Of a stretch of 64,000 bases of DNA, positions 32,610 through 41,799 are shown in pieces (position 1 is the first letter of the stretch; each line of letters starts with the position of its first letter). A program made the translations under genes and the position numbers. Origin of the DNA: Prevotella sp. P6B1 (GTDB lineage: Bacteria; Bacteroidota; Bacteroidia; Bacteroidales; Bacteroidaceae); contig NZ_JNKF01000017.1 in NCBI RefSeq assembly GCF_000702825.1, positions 1 through 64,000 of the forward strand, given 5' to 3'. Under the pieces are notes generated by a model. The model was not told where the DNA came from, made no database searches, and saw only the letters and a program-made list of their open reading frames with translations.

Positions 32610-34117
32610 TCATTAAGTCTTTTAAAGGCGTAGGGTAAGTTCTGTATCAGGTCGCTGGCAATGACGCTCTCCTCGCCTAATTCGCGAGCGGCAATATCGC
32701 CAGCCAGTCCGTGCAGGTACATACCTACGATACAAGCGTTTTCCTGATTATATCCACGGGCCAGCAATCCGGTGATGATACCTGTCAGCACATCGCCGCT
32801 GCCTGCTGTTGCCATGCCGGCATTGCCTGTAGAATTGATGATAATATGTCCGTCGGGCAGACAGAGTGAGGTGTGGTGCCCCTTCAGTACCACGTAGCCC
32901 TGTATGCGCTCTGCCAGTTCGCGCGCTTTCATCAGTCGTTCATAACTGTCGTTCGAATGACCTTCCATGCGGTCGAACTCCTTGGGGTGGGGTGTCAAGA
33001 TGATGCCCTTGGGCAGCTGCTGCAGCCAAGCACGATGGGTGGCCAGGATGTTGATGGCGTCGGCATCGGCAACGATAGGGCACTGGGTGCGGCGTAGCTG
33101 TGCGATGATAGCGATAGCTGTCTGTTCGCTGGTGCCTAAACCCGGACCAATGCCTACAGCGTTGAATCCCTCTGTATCGACAGCCTCAGAGAAAGTCGTC
33201 TCCTCTCTGTCGAACTGGATAATGGCCTCAGGTACACTGACTTGCAGAATGGCACTGTTGCGCTTAGGGGTGTGGGTGGTGACCTTGCCTACACCTACGC
33301 GCAGACAGGCCTTGGTGGCCAGTACTGAGGCGCCTGCCATGCCATAGCTGCCAGCTATGATCAAGGCATTTCCCATCTTGCCTTTATGGGCGAATGGATC
33401 ACGTTTTAGCAGTCGCGCGCGTATGTCGCTCTCTTCGAGCAGCGTATAGTTGGCATCAATCTTTTTCATGCCTTGTTTGCTCAGTCGGATGTCGAGCACC
33501 TTCAGTTTACCAATGAAGATCTGGTTCTCTGGGAACAGGAACGAGAGTTTGGGCATCTGAAGCGTCAGCGTCAGGTTTGCATGGATGATGTTGGTCCTGA
33601 CGTTGTAGGTGTTATCCTCCGTCATCAGTCCTGAAGGCACGTCGATGCTCACTACCTGAGCTGGCGAGGCATTGATGTATTTTACAAGTGAACCGAATCC
33701 GCCTGCCAAAGGCTTGTTGAGGCCTGTGCCGAACAGACCATCAACCACCAGCATGCCTTCTTCCAGCTGTGGTGGCTCAAACTCCTGAATCACCTCTATC
33801 AGCGCCTTCGACCGTTTTTCGATCAGACGACGCTTATTGATATCACAGTCTTCAGAGAGGTGATTGGATATGTTGAATAAATAGACTTTGACATCGTAAT
33901 CCTTGTCGATGAGCATTCTGGCTACGGCCAGCGCGTCGCCACCGTTATTGCCTGGTCCTGCAAAGATAATCACAGGCGTGTTCACACTCCAGCTATCGGT
34001 GATGGCTTGAGTTATGGCTTTTGCAGCGCGCTCCATCAGGTCGATAGACTTAATGGGCTCATTTTCTATGGTGTATTTGTCCAATTCATGGACTTGTGCG
34101 CTCGTAAATATCTTCAT
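32606..34117 (-). CDS. nnr: Bifunctional NAD(P)H-hydrate epimerase / dehydratase
   Basis: 503 residues repairing damaged NADH and NADPH hydrates. N-terminal YjeF epimerase domain (about 1-210: AGPGNNGGDALAVARML, VDGLFGTGLN, SIDVPSG) and C-terminal ribokinase-like ADP-dependent dehydratase (about 225-500: ILTPHPKEFDRM, GNAGMATAGSGDVLTG). The start at 34117 (MKIFTSAQV) lies seven bases after a -7 box, so little or no leader; the longer frame to 34186 is rejected. Confidence 0.95.
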   Translation of the reverse strand: MKIFTSAQVHELDKYTIENEPIKSIDLMERAAKAITQAITDSWSVNTPVIIFAGPGNNGGDALAVARMLIDKDYDVKVYLFNISNHLSEDCDINKRRLIEKRSKALIEVIQEFEPPQLEEGMLVVDGLFGTGLNKPLAGGFGSLVKYINASPAQVVSIDVPSGLMTEDNTYNVRTNIIHANLTLTLQMPKLSFLFPENQIFIGKLKVLDIRLSKQGMKKIDANYTLLEESDIRARLLKRDPFAHKGKMGNALIIAGSYGMAGASVLATKACLRVGVGKVTTHTPKRNSAILQVSVPEAIIQFDREETTFSEAVDTEGFNAVGIGPGLGTSEQTAIAIIAQLRRTQCPIVADADAINILATHRAWLQQLPKGIILTPHPKEFDRMEGHSNDSYERLMKARELAERIQGYVVLKGHHTSLCLPDGHIIINSTGNAGMATAGSGDVLTGIITGLLARGYNQENACIVGMYLHGLAGDIAARELGEESVIASDLIQNLPYAFKRLNE

Positions 34118-34124
34118 AATGGTG

Positions 34125-34132
34125 CAAAAATA
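34125..34132 (-). promoter_or_regulatory. -7 box of nnr
   Basis: TATTTTTG on the minus strand, ending seven bases before the ATG. Confidence 0.5.
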
Positions 34133-34175
34133 CGAAAAAATTGCTAATGAATGATAGAGTTTGGCAGATTTTTTG

Positions 34176-34183
34176 TAATTTTG
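34176..34183 (+). promoter_or_regulatory. -7 box of hpt-adk-obgE
   Basis: TAATTTTG followed by C, 25 bases before the ATG at 34209. Confidence 0.6.
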
Positions 34184-34208
34184 CACAAATTTTTAATTCT
34201 TTCAGCGT

Positions 34209-34745
34209 ATGAGTGTCATTCAAGTTAAGGATAAATCGTTCAAAATCTCTATTCCAGAGGCAGAGATTAAGGAGCGTGTAAAGGCTCTTGCTCAGCAGAT
34301 CAGTAAGGATATGGAAGGTAAGAATCCTCTGTTGTTAGGCGTACTGAACGGCGCGTTTATCTTTGCTGCCGACCTGATTCGTGAGATGACTATCCCTTGC
34401 GAGATATCGTTTGTAAAATTAGCTTCCTATCAGGGAACTACCTCTACAGGTAAGATCAAGGAAGTGTTTGGTATCAACGAGGACTTGACTAATCGTACGG
34501 TGATTATCGTGGAGGATATTGTGGAGAGCGGACTCACCATGAAGCAGATGATTGAGTCGCTGGGTACCCGTAACCCTGAATCCATTCATATCTGCACTTT
34601 GTTCTTGAAACCCAGCAAGTTGAAGGAGGATATCCATCCGGAGTATGTGGCATTCAGCATTCCTGATGATTTCATTCTCGGCTATGGTCTCGACTACGAT
34701 CAGCAGGCCAGAGGTTTGAAGGATATATATACCATTGTAGAATAA
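34209..34745 (+). CDS. hpt: Hypoxanthine phosphoribosyltransferase
   Basis: 178 residues; makes IMP (and probably GMP) from the free base and PRPP. The PRPP-binding motif is VIIVEDIVESGLTMKQ, and LLGVLNGAFIFAADLIR holds the base-side loop; GYGLDYDQQARGLKDIY is the typical C-terminus. First gene of the purine/GTPase unit hpt-adk-obgE, with 35 bases before adk. Confidence 0.95.
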   Translation: MSVIQVKDKSFKISIPEAEIKERVKALAQQISKDMEGKNPLLLGVLNGAFIFAADLIREMTIPCEISFVKLASYQGTTSTGKIKEVFGINEDLTNRTVIIVEDIVESGLTMKQMIESLGTRNPESIHICTLFLKPSKLKEDIHPEYVAFSIPDDFILGYGLDYDQQARGLKDIYTIVE

Positions 34746-34780
34746 ACGTAGCAACTTAAATAAAACTAAATATCAGGATA

Positions 34781-35353
34781 ATGAAGAATATCGTTATTTT
34801 TGGTGCTCCCGGCTCAGGCAAGGGAACACAGAGTGATAAGATGATTGAGAAGTACGGACTGAATCACATCTCAACTGGTGACGTACTTCGTGGTGAAATC
34901 AAGAATGGTACCGAACTGGGTAAGACGGCTGCCAGCTATATCGAGAAGGGACAGTTGATTCCCGACGATCTGATGGTTAGCATTCTTGCTTCTGTTTATG
35001 ATAGTTTCGGACGCGACAGCAAGGGTGTTATCTTCGATGGCTTCCCCCGTACCATTCCACAGGCCGAGGCTCTGAAGAAGATGCTCGACGAGCGTGGCGA
35101 CAAGGTGGCTGCTATGATTGAGCTGGATGTGCCTGAGGACGAACTGATGAAGCGCCTCATCCTGCGCGGACAGCAGAGCGGTCGTGCCGACGACAATGAG
35201 GAGACCATCAAGAAGCGTCTCGTAGTTTACCATTCTCAGACTATGCCTCTCATCGAGTGGTATAAGCAGGAGGGTGTTCACTTTCATATCGACGGTCTGG
35301 GCGAGCTCGACCGCATTTTTGCAGACATTTGCCAGGTTATTGACAATATCTAA
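34781..35353 (+). CDS. adk: Adenylate kinase
   Basis: 190 residues, short-LID type. P-loop GAPGSGKGT (7-15), ISTGDVLR, FDGFPRT, and LID LRGQQSGRADDNEETIKKRL. Interconverts ATP, AMP and ADP. The stop codon directly abuts the obgE ATG. Confidence 0.97.
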   Translation: MKNIVIFGAPGSGKGTQSDKMIEKYGLNHISTGDVLRGEIKNGTELGKTAASYIEKGQLIPDDLMVSILASVYDSFGRDSKGVIFDGFPRTIPQAEALKKMLDERGDKVAAMIELDVPEDELMKRLILRGQQSGRADDNEETIKKRLVVYHSQTMPLIEWYKQEGVHFHIDGLGELDRIFADICQVIDNI

Positions 35354-36523
35354 ATGGAATCAAATTTCGTAGACTACGTAAAGATCTACTGCCGCTCCGG
35401 TAAGGGTGGTAAAGGCAGTATGCACTTGCGTCATGTAAAGTATAATCCCAACGGTGGCCCTGATGGTGGCGACGGTGGTAAGGGTGGCAGCATTATTCTG
35501 CGTGGAAACCATAACTACTGGACGCTGCTCCACTTGAAATACGAGCGCCATATCTTTGCCGAACACGGCGGAAATGGTGGTCGCGACAAGTGTCATGGAA
35601 CCGATGGTAAAGATGTTTACATCGATGTGCCTTGTGGTACTGTGGTCTATAATGCCGAAACAGGTAAGTACGTCTGCGATGTTACATACGATGGTCAGGA
35701 AGTATTGCTCCTGAAAGGTGGTCGTGGTGGATTGGGTAATTTCCAGTTCCGTACCTCTACCAACCAGGCTCCCCGCTATGCACAGCCAGGTGAGCCCATG
35801 CAGGAGATGACCATTATTCTCGAATTGAAACTCTTAGCTGATGTGGGCTTGGTAGGTTTTCCTAATGCAGGAAAATCTACCTTGGTCTCATCGCTGTCGA
35901 ATGCTAAGCCCAAGATAGCAAACTATCCTTTTACCACGATGGAACCCTCATTGGGTATCGTTGGCTATCGCGATAACAAGTCGTTTGTGATGGCCGATAT
36001 CCCTGGCATCATCGAGGGTGCTTCGGAAGGAAAGGGCTTGGGACTTAGATTCCTGCGCCATATTGAGCGCAACTCACTCCTGTTGTTCATGGTACCAGGC
36101 GATACCGACGACATCAAGCGTGAGTACGAAATTCTGCTGAACGAACTCTCGCAGTTCAATCCTGAGATGCTCGACAAGCATCGCGTCTTGGCTGTTACCA
36201 AGTGCGACCTGCTTGATGAGGAACTCATCGAAATGCTGAAGGAGAGCCTGCCAGAGGATCTCCCCGTGGTCTTTATTTCTGCCGTCACTGGTTATGGTCT
36301 CGACGAGCTGAAGGATGTGTTGTGGAACGAGCTGAACGCTGAAAGCAATAAGCTCAATGCCATCACTTCGGAGGACTCTTTGGTACACCGCGACAAGGAT
36401 ATGAGCCGTTTTGCTCAGGAGCTTGCCGACGAGGGCGAAGATGAGGATATTGAGTATATTGACGAGGATGAGATCGAAGATCTCGAGGATTTTGAGTTTG
36501 AAGACCTCGACGACGAGGCTTAA
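35354..36523 (+). CDS. obgE: Obg-family GTPase
   Basis: 389 residues. Glycine-rich Obg fold (about 1-158: [20 protein letters not shown]), G domain with G1 GFPNAGKST (about 165), G3 DIPG, and G4 TKCD, then a strongly acidic C-terminal tail of alternating Glu/Asp (about 350-389). Involved in late assembly of the 50S ribosomal subunit and stress signalling. Confidence 0.97.
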   Translation: MESNFVDYVKIYCRSGKGGKGSMHLRHVKYNPNGGPDGGDGGKGGSIILRGNHNYWTLLHLKYERHIFAEHGGNGGRDKCHGTDGKDVYIDVPCGTVVYNAETGKYVCDVTYDGQEVLLLKGGRGGLGNFQFRTSTNQAPRYAQPGEPMQEMTIILELKLLADVGLVGFPNAGKSTLVSSLSNAKPKIANYPFTTMEPSLGIVGYRDNKSFVMADIPGIIEGASEGKGLGLRFLRHIERNSLLLFMVPGDTDDIKREYEILLNELSQFNPEMLDKHRVLAVTKCDLLDEELIEMLKESLPEDLPVVFISAVTGYGLDELKDVLWNELNAESNKLNAITSEDSLVHRDKDMSRFAQELADEGEDEDIEYIDEDEIEDLEDFEFEDLDDEA

Positions 36524-36557
36524 CATTTCTCAAGAGTTTTTACCAATTTTAAAAATA

Positions 36558-36587
36558 TTTTCCGATTTAGAACAATAAATCGGAAAA
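36558..36587. terminator. Hairpin between obgE and the TonB receptor gene
   Basis: TTTTCCGATTT (36558-36568) and AAATCGGAAAA (36577-36587), perfect 11 bp. It ends seven bases before a -7 box, so it covers the place of the -33 element and could also act as an operator. Confidence 0.65.
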
Positions 36588-36593
36588 ATTTCC

Positions 36594-36601
36594 TATCTTT
36601 G
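36594..36601 (+). promoter_or_regulatory. -7 box of TonB receptor - OB lipoprotein operon
   Basis: TATCTTTG followed by C, 63 bases before the ATG at 36665. Confidence 0.65.
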
Positions 36602-36664
36602 CACCGAAATTTTAAACCAATCGGACGTAGTCCGCTAATTATTTAATTAAAACAGTTCTAGTTT

Positions 36665-39600
36665 ATGCAGAAAAGATTGCTCTTTCTGGTTTCATTAATG
36701 TTGACATTCTCGTTAACATTGATGGCGCAAATCACAACTTCAAGTATGGCTGGAAAGGTGACCCTCGACAATGCGAATGGCGAGGAAGTCATCGGTGCTA
36801 CAGTTGTGGCTGTACACGAGCCTTCAGGTACTCGTTACACGGCAGTGACTAATACCACAGGTCGTTTCTCGATCAATGGTATGCGTACTGGTGGTCCTTA
36901 CAACGTGACCATCTCTTACATTGGTTTCCAGCCAAAAACCGTCAAGGGTATTACCCTCCAGCTGGCTGAAACTTACAATCTCTCAGTGTTCTTGACTGAG
37001 GATGCTACTGAGCTGGCAGAGGTTATCGTAAGTGGTAAGGCCTCTAAGTTCGCTGCTGAAAAGACGGGTGCAGCTACTAACATCAACAGTTCGCAGATTA
37101 CCAATCTGCCAACCGTAAGCCGTTCTATTACCGACGTTACACGTCTGTCTCCTTATGGAGGTAATGGTATGAGCTTCGCTGGTGCTGATGGTCGTACTGC
37201 TAACTTCACCGTCGATGGTGCTAACTTCAACAACAACTTCGGTCTTTCTGACAAGTTGCCTGGTGGTGGTACCCCAATCTCTATCGATGCTATCGAGGAG
37301 TTGCAGGTGGTTATCTCTCCTTACGATGTTCGTCAGACCAACTTCATCGGTGGTGGTGTGAACGCTATTACCAAGTCGGGTACTAACACCTTCAAGGGTA
37401 GCGCCTATGTTTATCACCAGAATGAGAATATGCGTGGTGATGCTGTGAAACGTCAGCAGATTACAGGTGCTCGTGAGAAGGCTCAGACCACTACTTATGG
37501 TTTCACCCTGGGTGGCCCAATCATTAAGAACAAGCTTTTCTTCTTTGTAAACGGTGAAATGTCAAAGATTCCTTCAATCGTTAACCGTTGGAGAGGTTCT
37601 GAGGATGGTGTAGCTGATGCTACCAACTACATCTCTCGTACAACTAACGCTGATTTGGAGGCCGTTTCTAAGTATGTCGCCAACAAGTATGGTTACGATA
37701 CTGGTTCTTGGACCAGCTTCCCTGCTGATGAGAGTAACTACAAGTTGATGGCTCGTATGGACTGGAATATCACCGACAGACACCATCTGGCAGTTCGCTA
37801 TAACTATACTAAGAACAACATCTGGAACGGTCCTAACGCTACCTCTATGGACGGTGGTACACGTATGTCGGGTGCCCGTATGTCTCAGTATTCTATGGCG
37901 TTCGCTAACACCATGTACTCTATGGAGAATTTGGTTCACTCTTGGTCAATCGACTTGAATAGCCGCCTCACTGACAATCTGTCTAACCAGTTCCTGGCTA
38001 CTATCTCTAAGCTCGACGACATTCGTGGTACCAACTCTTCAGCGTTCCCACATATCGATATCACTAAGGACGACGATAACTACATGGCTCTGGGTTATGA
38101 GCTGTTCACTTGGAACAACGCTGTTCACAATACTATCTGGAACATCAAGGATGATGTAACTTACTACATGGGTGCTCATAAGATTATGGCTGGTTTCAGC
38201 TTCGAGCATCAGATGGCCGACAATATGTACATGCGTAATGGTGCTGGCTACTATCGTTTCAACATTACAGACGATATGTACAACGCCAACGGTGTACTCA
38301 ATGCAGCTATGCTCTTTGGTGAGGAGGCTTTGCCAAATGGAAAGTATAATCTTCCTGAGATCTTCTGTCTGACCTATGGTTACGATGGTAAGTCTGATCC
38401 TGCTGCTCGTGTACAGTTCAACCGTCCTGGTTTCTATGCTCAGGATGAGTGGAACGTTAACGATAAGTTCAAGCTCACTTACGGTCTGCGAATTGATGGA
38501 CTTTTCTTCAATAATAGCGACCTGATGACCAATGGCGTGTATAATCCTAACTATACAGGAACTCTCTATGACAAGAATGGAAAAGTTGCAACTTCTAGTA
38601 CATATCCTCTTTATGATGAAAAGGGCGATTATGTTCGTAGCGGTATCCTTGGTCTTGATTATAATGGACGTCATATCGATACTGGTAAGTGGCCTAAGAA
38701 CAGCATTACCTTCTCTCCACGTCTCGGCTTTACCTACGACGTATTTGGTGACAAGAGCCTGAAGGTACGTGGTGGTACTGGTATCTTCTCTGGTCGTCTG
38801 CCTCTGGTATTCTTCACCAACATGCCTACCAACGGTGGTCTGGTACAGTATCAGGCACAGGTAAATGCTAAGAATGCTGCCGCTAAGGGCTTCACAATGG
38901 AAGAGTTCAGCGCTAACAAGAATGGTGGTAAGTTGATTACTGATGTCAACGAGATGATTACCAAGCTGCATTCTTTGGGCTATCCTACCACAGCCACTCC
39001 TGAGGATGGATCTGTTCCTTCTACTATCTCTGCTGTTGATCCTAAGTTCAAGATGCCACAGGTATGGAAGACTTCTTTGGCTGTCGACTATCAGATTCCT
39101 GTTGACTTCCCATTCTCTGTAACAGTTGAGGGTATCTTCAATAAGAAGATCTATGATAACTGCATCTCTGACTGGTCAATCCAGAATGTAGGTGGTTTCG
39201 CACGCTTCAACGGTGTTGACAACCGTCCTATCTATCCAGATAATTTCCGTTCAGGCACACCTGCCTTCGTTCTTGAGAACACTACAAAGGGTTATGGTTG
39301 GAGTGCTAACGTAACTCTGAACGCTCAGCCTGCTGACTGGATCAGCTTGATGGCTGCTTATACTCACACTGTATCTAAGGAGGTAACTGGTATGCCTGGT
39401 TCTAATGCTGAGTCTGCATTCACATACGTTCCTACTTCTGAGGGTCCAAACAATATCAAGTTGCACAACTCTCAGTATGTAACTCCCGATCGTGTAGTTG
39501 CTTCTGCTACTATTCACGACAAGAGCGGTAACCACTATAACTTCGTTTACGAGGCTTGGCATGGTGGAAACAGCTATGGCTGGATGCTGACTAACGATAT

Positions 39601-40099
39601 GAATGGTGATGGCTACAAGTACGATGCTCTCTATATTCCTACCGACGAGCAGGTTGCTAACAAGGAGTTCCGTTTCAAGACTGAGGATGATGCTAAGCGT
39701 TTCATGGACTTCGTTCATAACGATAGCTACCTGAGCAAGCACCAGGGTGAATATGCTGAGCCTTACAGCGCTTACTCTCCATGGGTACACCGTATCGACT
39801 TCGGTTACAAGCACGACTTCAAGTTCAACGTAGGTCAGACCAAGCACATGCTGCAGCTCACCTTCGATGTGAAGAACGTCCTGAACTTCTTCAACTCTGC
39901 ATGGGGTGTTGCTAAGTACCTGAATCCTGAGATTGGTACAGAGTCTCGCTGCCTGAAGTATGAGGGCGTTGATCGTGATGGTTACGCTGTATTCTCTACT
40001 CCAAGCGCTATCAATGGTAACACTAAGACTTGGACTACTAACTATGGTCTTGGTCAGTGCTGGTATGCTTCTGTAGGTATCAAGTATTATTTCAACTAA
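36665..40099 (+). CDS. Oar-type TonB-dependent outer-membrane receptor (1)
   Basis: 1144 residues. Signal peptide (1-22, ending LMAQ); carboxypeptidase-regulatory-like beta domain (about 23-113: GKVTLDNANGEEVIGATVV); TonB plug (about 117-235) with GTNTFKGSAYVY at its end; then a large beta-barrel ending in the aromatic GIKYYFN. It imports a large or scarce ligand across the outer membrane using TonB energy. It lacks the SusC partner arrangement: the next gene is not a SusD but a BACON/OB lipoprotein 20 bases downstream. A paralog lies at 43193. Ligand unknown. Confidence 0.92.
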   Translation: MQKRLLFLVSLMLTFSLTLMAQITTSSMAGKVTLDNANGEEVIGATVVAVHEPSGTRYTAVTNTTGRFSINGMRTGGPYNVTISYIGFQPKTVKGITLQLAETYNLSVFLTEDATELAEVIVSGKASKFAAEKTGAATNINSSQITNLPTVSRSITDVTRLSPYGGNGMSFAGADGRTANFTVDGANFNNNFGLSDKLPGGGTPISIDAIEELQVVISPYDVRQTNFIGGGVNAITKSGTNTFKGSAYVYHQNENMRGDAVKRQQITGAREKAQTTTYGFTLGGPIIKNKLFFFVNGEMSKIPSIVNRWRGSEDGVADATNYISRTTNADLEAVSKYVANKYGYDTGSWTSFPADESNYKLMARMDWNITDRHHLAVRYNYTKNNIWNGPNATSMDGGTRMSGARMSQYSMAFANTMYSMENLVHSWSIDLNSRLTDNLSNQFLATISKLDDIRGTNSSAFPHIDITKDDDNYMALGYELFTWNNAVHNTIWNIKDDVTYYMGAHKIMAGFSFEHQMADNMYMRNGAGYYRFNITDDMYNANGVLNAAMLFGEEALPNGKYNLPEIFCLTYGYDGKSDPAARVQFNRPGFYAQDEWNVNDKFKLTYGLRIDGLFFNNSDLMTNGVYNPNYTGTLYDKNGKVATSSTYPLYDEKGDYVRSGILGLDYNGRHIDTGKWPKNSITFSPRLGFTYDVFGDKSLKVRGGTGIFSGRLPLVFFTNMPTNGGLVQYQAQVNAKNAAAKGFTMEEFSANKNGGKLITDVNEMITKLHSLGYPTTATPEDGSVPSTISAVDPKFKMPQVWKTSLAVDYQIPVDFPFSVTVEGIFNKKIYDNCISDWSIQNVGGFARFNGVDNRPIYPDNFRSGTPAFVLENTTKGYGWSANVTLNAQPADWISLMAAYTHTVSKEVTGMPGSNAESAFTYVPTSEGPNNIKLHNSQYVTPDRVVASATIHDKSGNHYNFVYEAWHGGNSYGWMLTNDMNGDGYKYDALYIPTDEQVANKEFRFKTEDDAKRFMDFVHNDSYLSKHQGEYAEPYSAYSPWVHRIDFGYKHDFKFNVGQTKHMLQLTFDVKNVLNFFNSAWGVAKYLNPEIGTESRCLKYEGVDRDGYAVFSTPSAINGNTKTWTTNYGLGQCWYASVGIKYYFN

Positions 40100-40119
40100 T
40101 TAATTAAGGTAAGATAAAT

Positions 40120-41724
40120 ATGAAACTTAAATATTTCATTCCGTCTCTCGTAGCAGTTATTGGTGCTTTGTTCACCAGCTGCTCTGAGGACAATACTCCC
40201 ACTTATCTGGGTAACGTGAAAGTTTCGTCATCTTATGTGGCACTCCCACAGGCTGGTGGAACAACGACGATTACAGTTAATGCTGCTGAGAACTGGAGCA
40301 TTGATGCTTCGTCAGTACCTGAATGGCTCACTATCAGCCCCATGTCAGGTAGCGTAGGTGAGAGCAAGGTTTCTTTCTCTGCTGCTGAAACAGAGGATGG
40401 TAATAGCTGCGAGGTGCTGCTCAACTGTGGTGAAAACACGCAGCGTATCAACGTACTGCAGTTTGCTGAGGAAACAGAGCCTGTTATCCTGACTGTTAAG
40501 GAGGCTGTTGATATGATCAAGGCTGGTACTCAGGGATCTAAGTCGTACTATGTAAAGGGTATCGTTTGTAAGATTAATGAGATCAGTACCTCTTATGGTA
40601 ACGCAACCTTCTTTATCTCAGATGATGGCTCATACAAGGGCGATAACGCTAATGAACTGGAGATTTATCGTGGTCTCTGGTATAATGGTGGCGCTTACAC
40701 CGATGCGAACGCCTTCTCTGTAGGTGACGAGATTGTTATTAAGGGTGTACTGATTGACTATAAGGGTACTCCTGAGACTCAGGAGAAGAACTCTGAGGTA
40801 GTATCACTCTCTAAGTCACTGATCAAGTGCGAGTATCTGGCTATTGGTGAGGAAGTAACCGACGAGCTTCCTGTTGATGGTGGTGAGATTACTGCTTACC
40901 TTACCTGCAAGACTACCAATGGCGTAGCTGTTGAGATTCCTGCTGAGGCTAAGGATTGGCTGGGTGTAGTTTCTTCTACTGTAGGCGAAGTTCCTTCTGT
41001 AACCTTCTATGCCAAGAAGAATGAGGGTGGTGATCGTTCTGTTACTGTTTTCTTCAAGACAACTGACGGTTCTAAGGACTACACCTCTCAGGCAACCATT
41101 AAGCAGAAGGGAGCTATCGTCACTTGCAGTAGTTTGGCAGAGTTCCTTGCTGCACCAGTTGGAAACACTCAGTATCGCATAACTGGTGTTATTTCCAAGG
41201 TTGCTAAGGCTCAGTATGGTAACATCTATATTAAGGACTTCTCTGGCGAGGTTTACGTTTATGGTGTTGGTGCTAAGGGTGACTTCGAGGCACTTGGACT
41301 GAAAGTTGGTGACATTGTAACACTCGTAGGTAAGCGTGGTGAGTTCAGTGGTACTGCTCAGATGACAGGTGGTCAGTATGAGAGCCACATTCCTGTTACT
41401 GAGGTAACTATCGAGGAATTCCTCACCAAGCCTGATAGTAAGACTACTTATTATATGGTAACAGGTACTATTAAGTCTCTGCTTGACAGTAAGGGCAAGG
41501 CTAACGATTATGGTAACCTCTACATGACTGATGGCACTAACGACCTTTACGTTTATGGTTGCTATCCTGGTTATGGAGCTACGGGCGACAACAAAAAGTT
41601 CTTCATTGCTGAGAACGAGATTCAGGTAGGAGACAAGCTGACCATGATTGGTTACAAGGATACCTACAATGGACTTGTTGAGCTCTGTGGTGGTATCTGC
41701 TTCGGATTCGAGCACGCTGAATAA
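40120..41724 (+). CDS. Surface lipoprotein with BACON and OB-fold-like domains
   Basis: 534 residues, lipobox FTSC with Cys21. Domain order read from internal repeats: BACON-like Ig domain (about 30-120); OB-like unit (about 125-230: YYVKGIVCKINE ... FISDDG ... SVGDEIVIKGVL); second BACON-like domain (about 240-330); two more OB-like units (about 335-425: YRITGVISKVAKAQYGNIYIKDF; about 428-530: YYMVTGTIKSLLD ... GNLYMTDG). The OB units resemble DUF5689-type modules. It probably captures a ligand for the upstream TonB receptor; OB folds often bind nucleic acids or sugars. Ends at a terminator. Confidence 0.8.
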   Translation: MKLKYFIPSLVAVIGALFTSCSEDNTPTYLGNVKVSSSYVALPQAGGTTTITVNAAENWSIDASSVPEWLTISPMSGSVGESKVSFSAAETEDGNSCEVLLNCGENTQRINVLQFAEETEPVILTVKEAVDMIKAGTQGSKSYYVKGIVCKINEISTSYGNATFFISDDGSYKGDNANELEIYRGLWYNGGAYTDANAFSVGDEIVIKGVLIDYKGTPETQEKNSEVVSLSKSLIKCEYLAIGEEVTDELPVDGGEITAYLTCKTTNGVAVEIPAEAKDWLGVVSSTVGEVPSVTFYAKKNEGGDRSVTVFFKTTDGSKDYTSQATIKQKGAIVTCSSLAEFLAAPVGNTQYRITGVISKVAKAQYGNIYIKDFSGEVYVYGVGAKGDFEALGLKVGDIVTLVGKRGEFSGTAQMTGGQYESHIPVTEVTIEEFLTKPDSKTTYYMVTGTIKSLLDSKGKANDYGNLYMTDGTNDLYVYGCYPGYGATGDNKKFFIAENEIQVGDKLTMIGYKDTYNGLVELCGGICFGFEHAE

Positions 41725-41743
41725 TCAATTTGAATACAATATT

Positions 41744-41781
41744 TGCTCCCGATGTCGTTAGTGGCATTGGGAGCATTTTTT
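41744..41781 (+). terminator. Terminator upstream of the endonuclease gene
   Basis: TGCTCCCGATG pairs with CATTGGGAGCA (one G-T) and is followed by six T. No -7 box is found between it and the endonuclease ATG 18 bases later. Confidence 0.9.
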
Positions 41782-41799
41782 CCTAAAAACCAGATTTAT

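Noticed and set aside
36665..41724. SusC/SusD pair
   Set aside because: The receptor lacks SusC-type features and the lipoprotein has BACON/OB-like domains, not the helical SusD fold.
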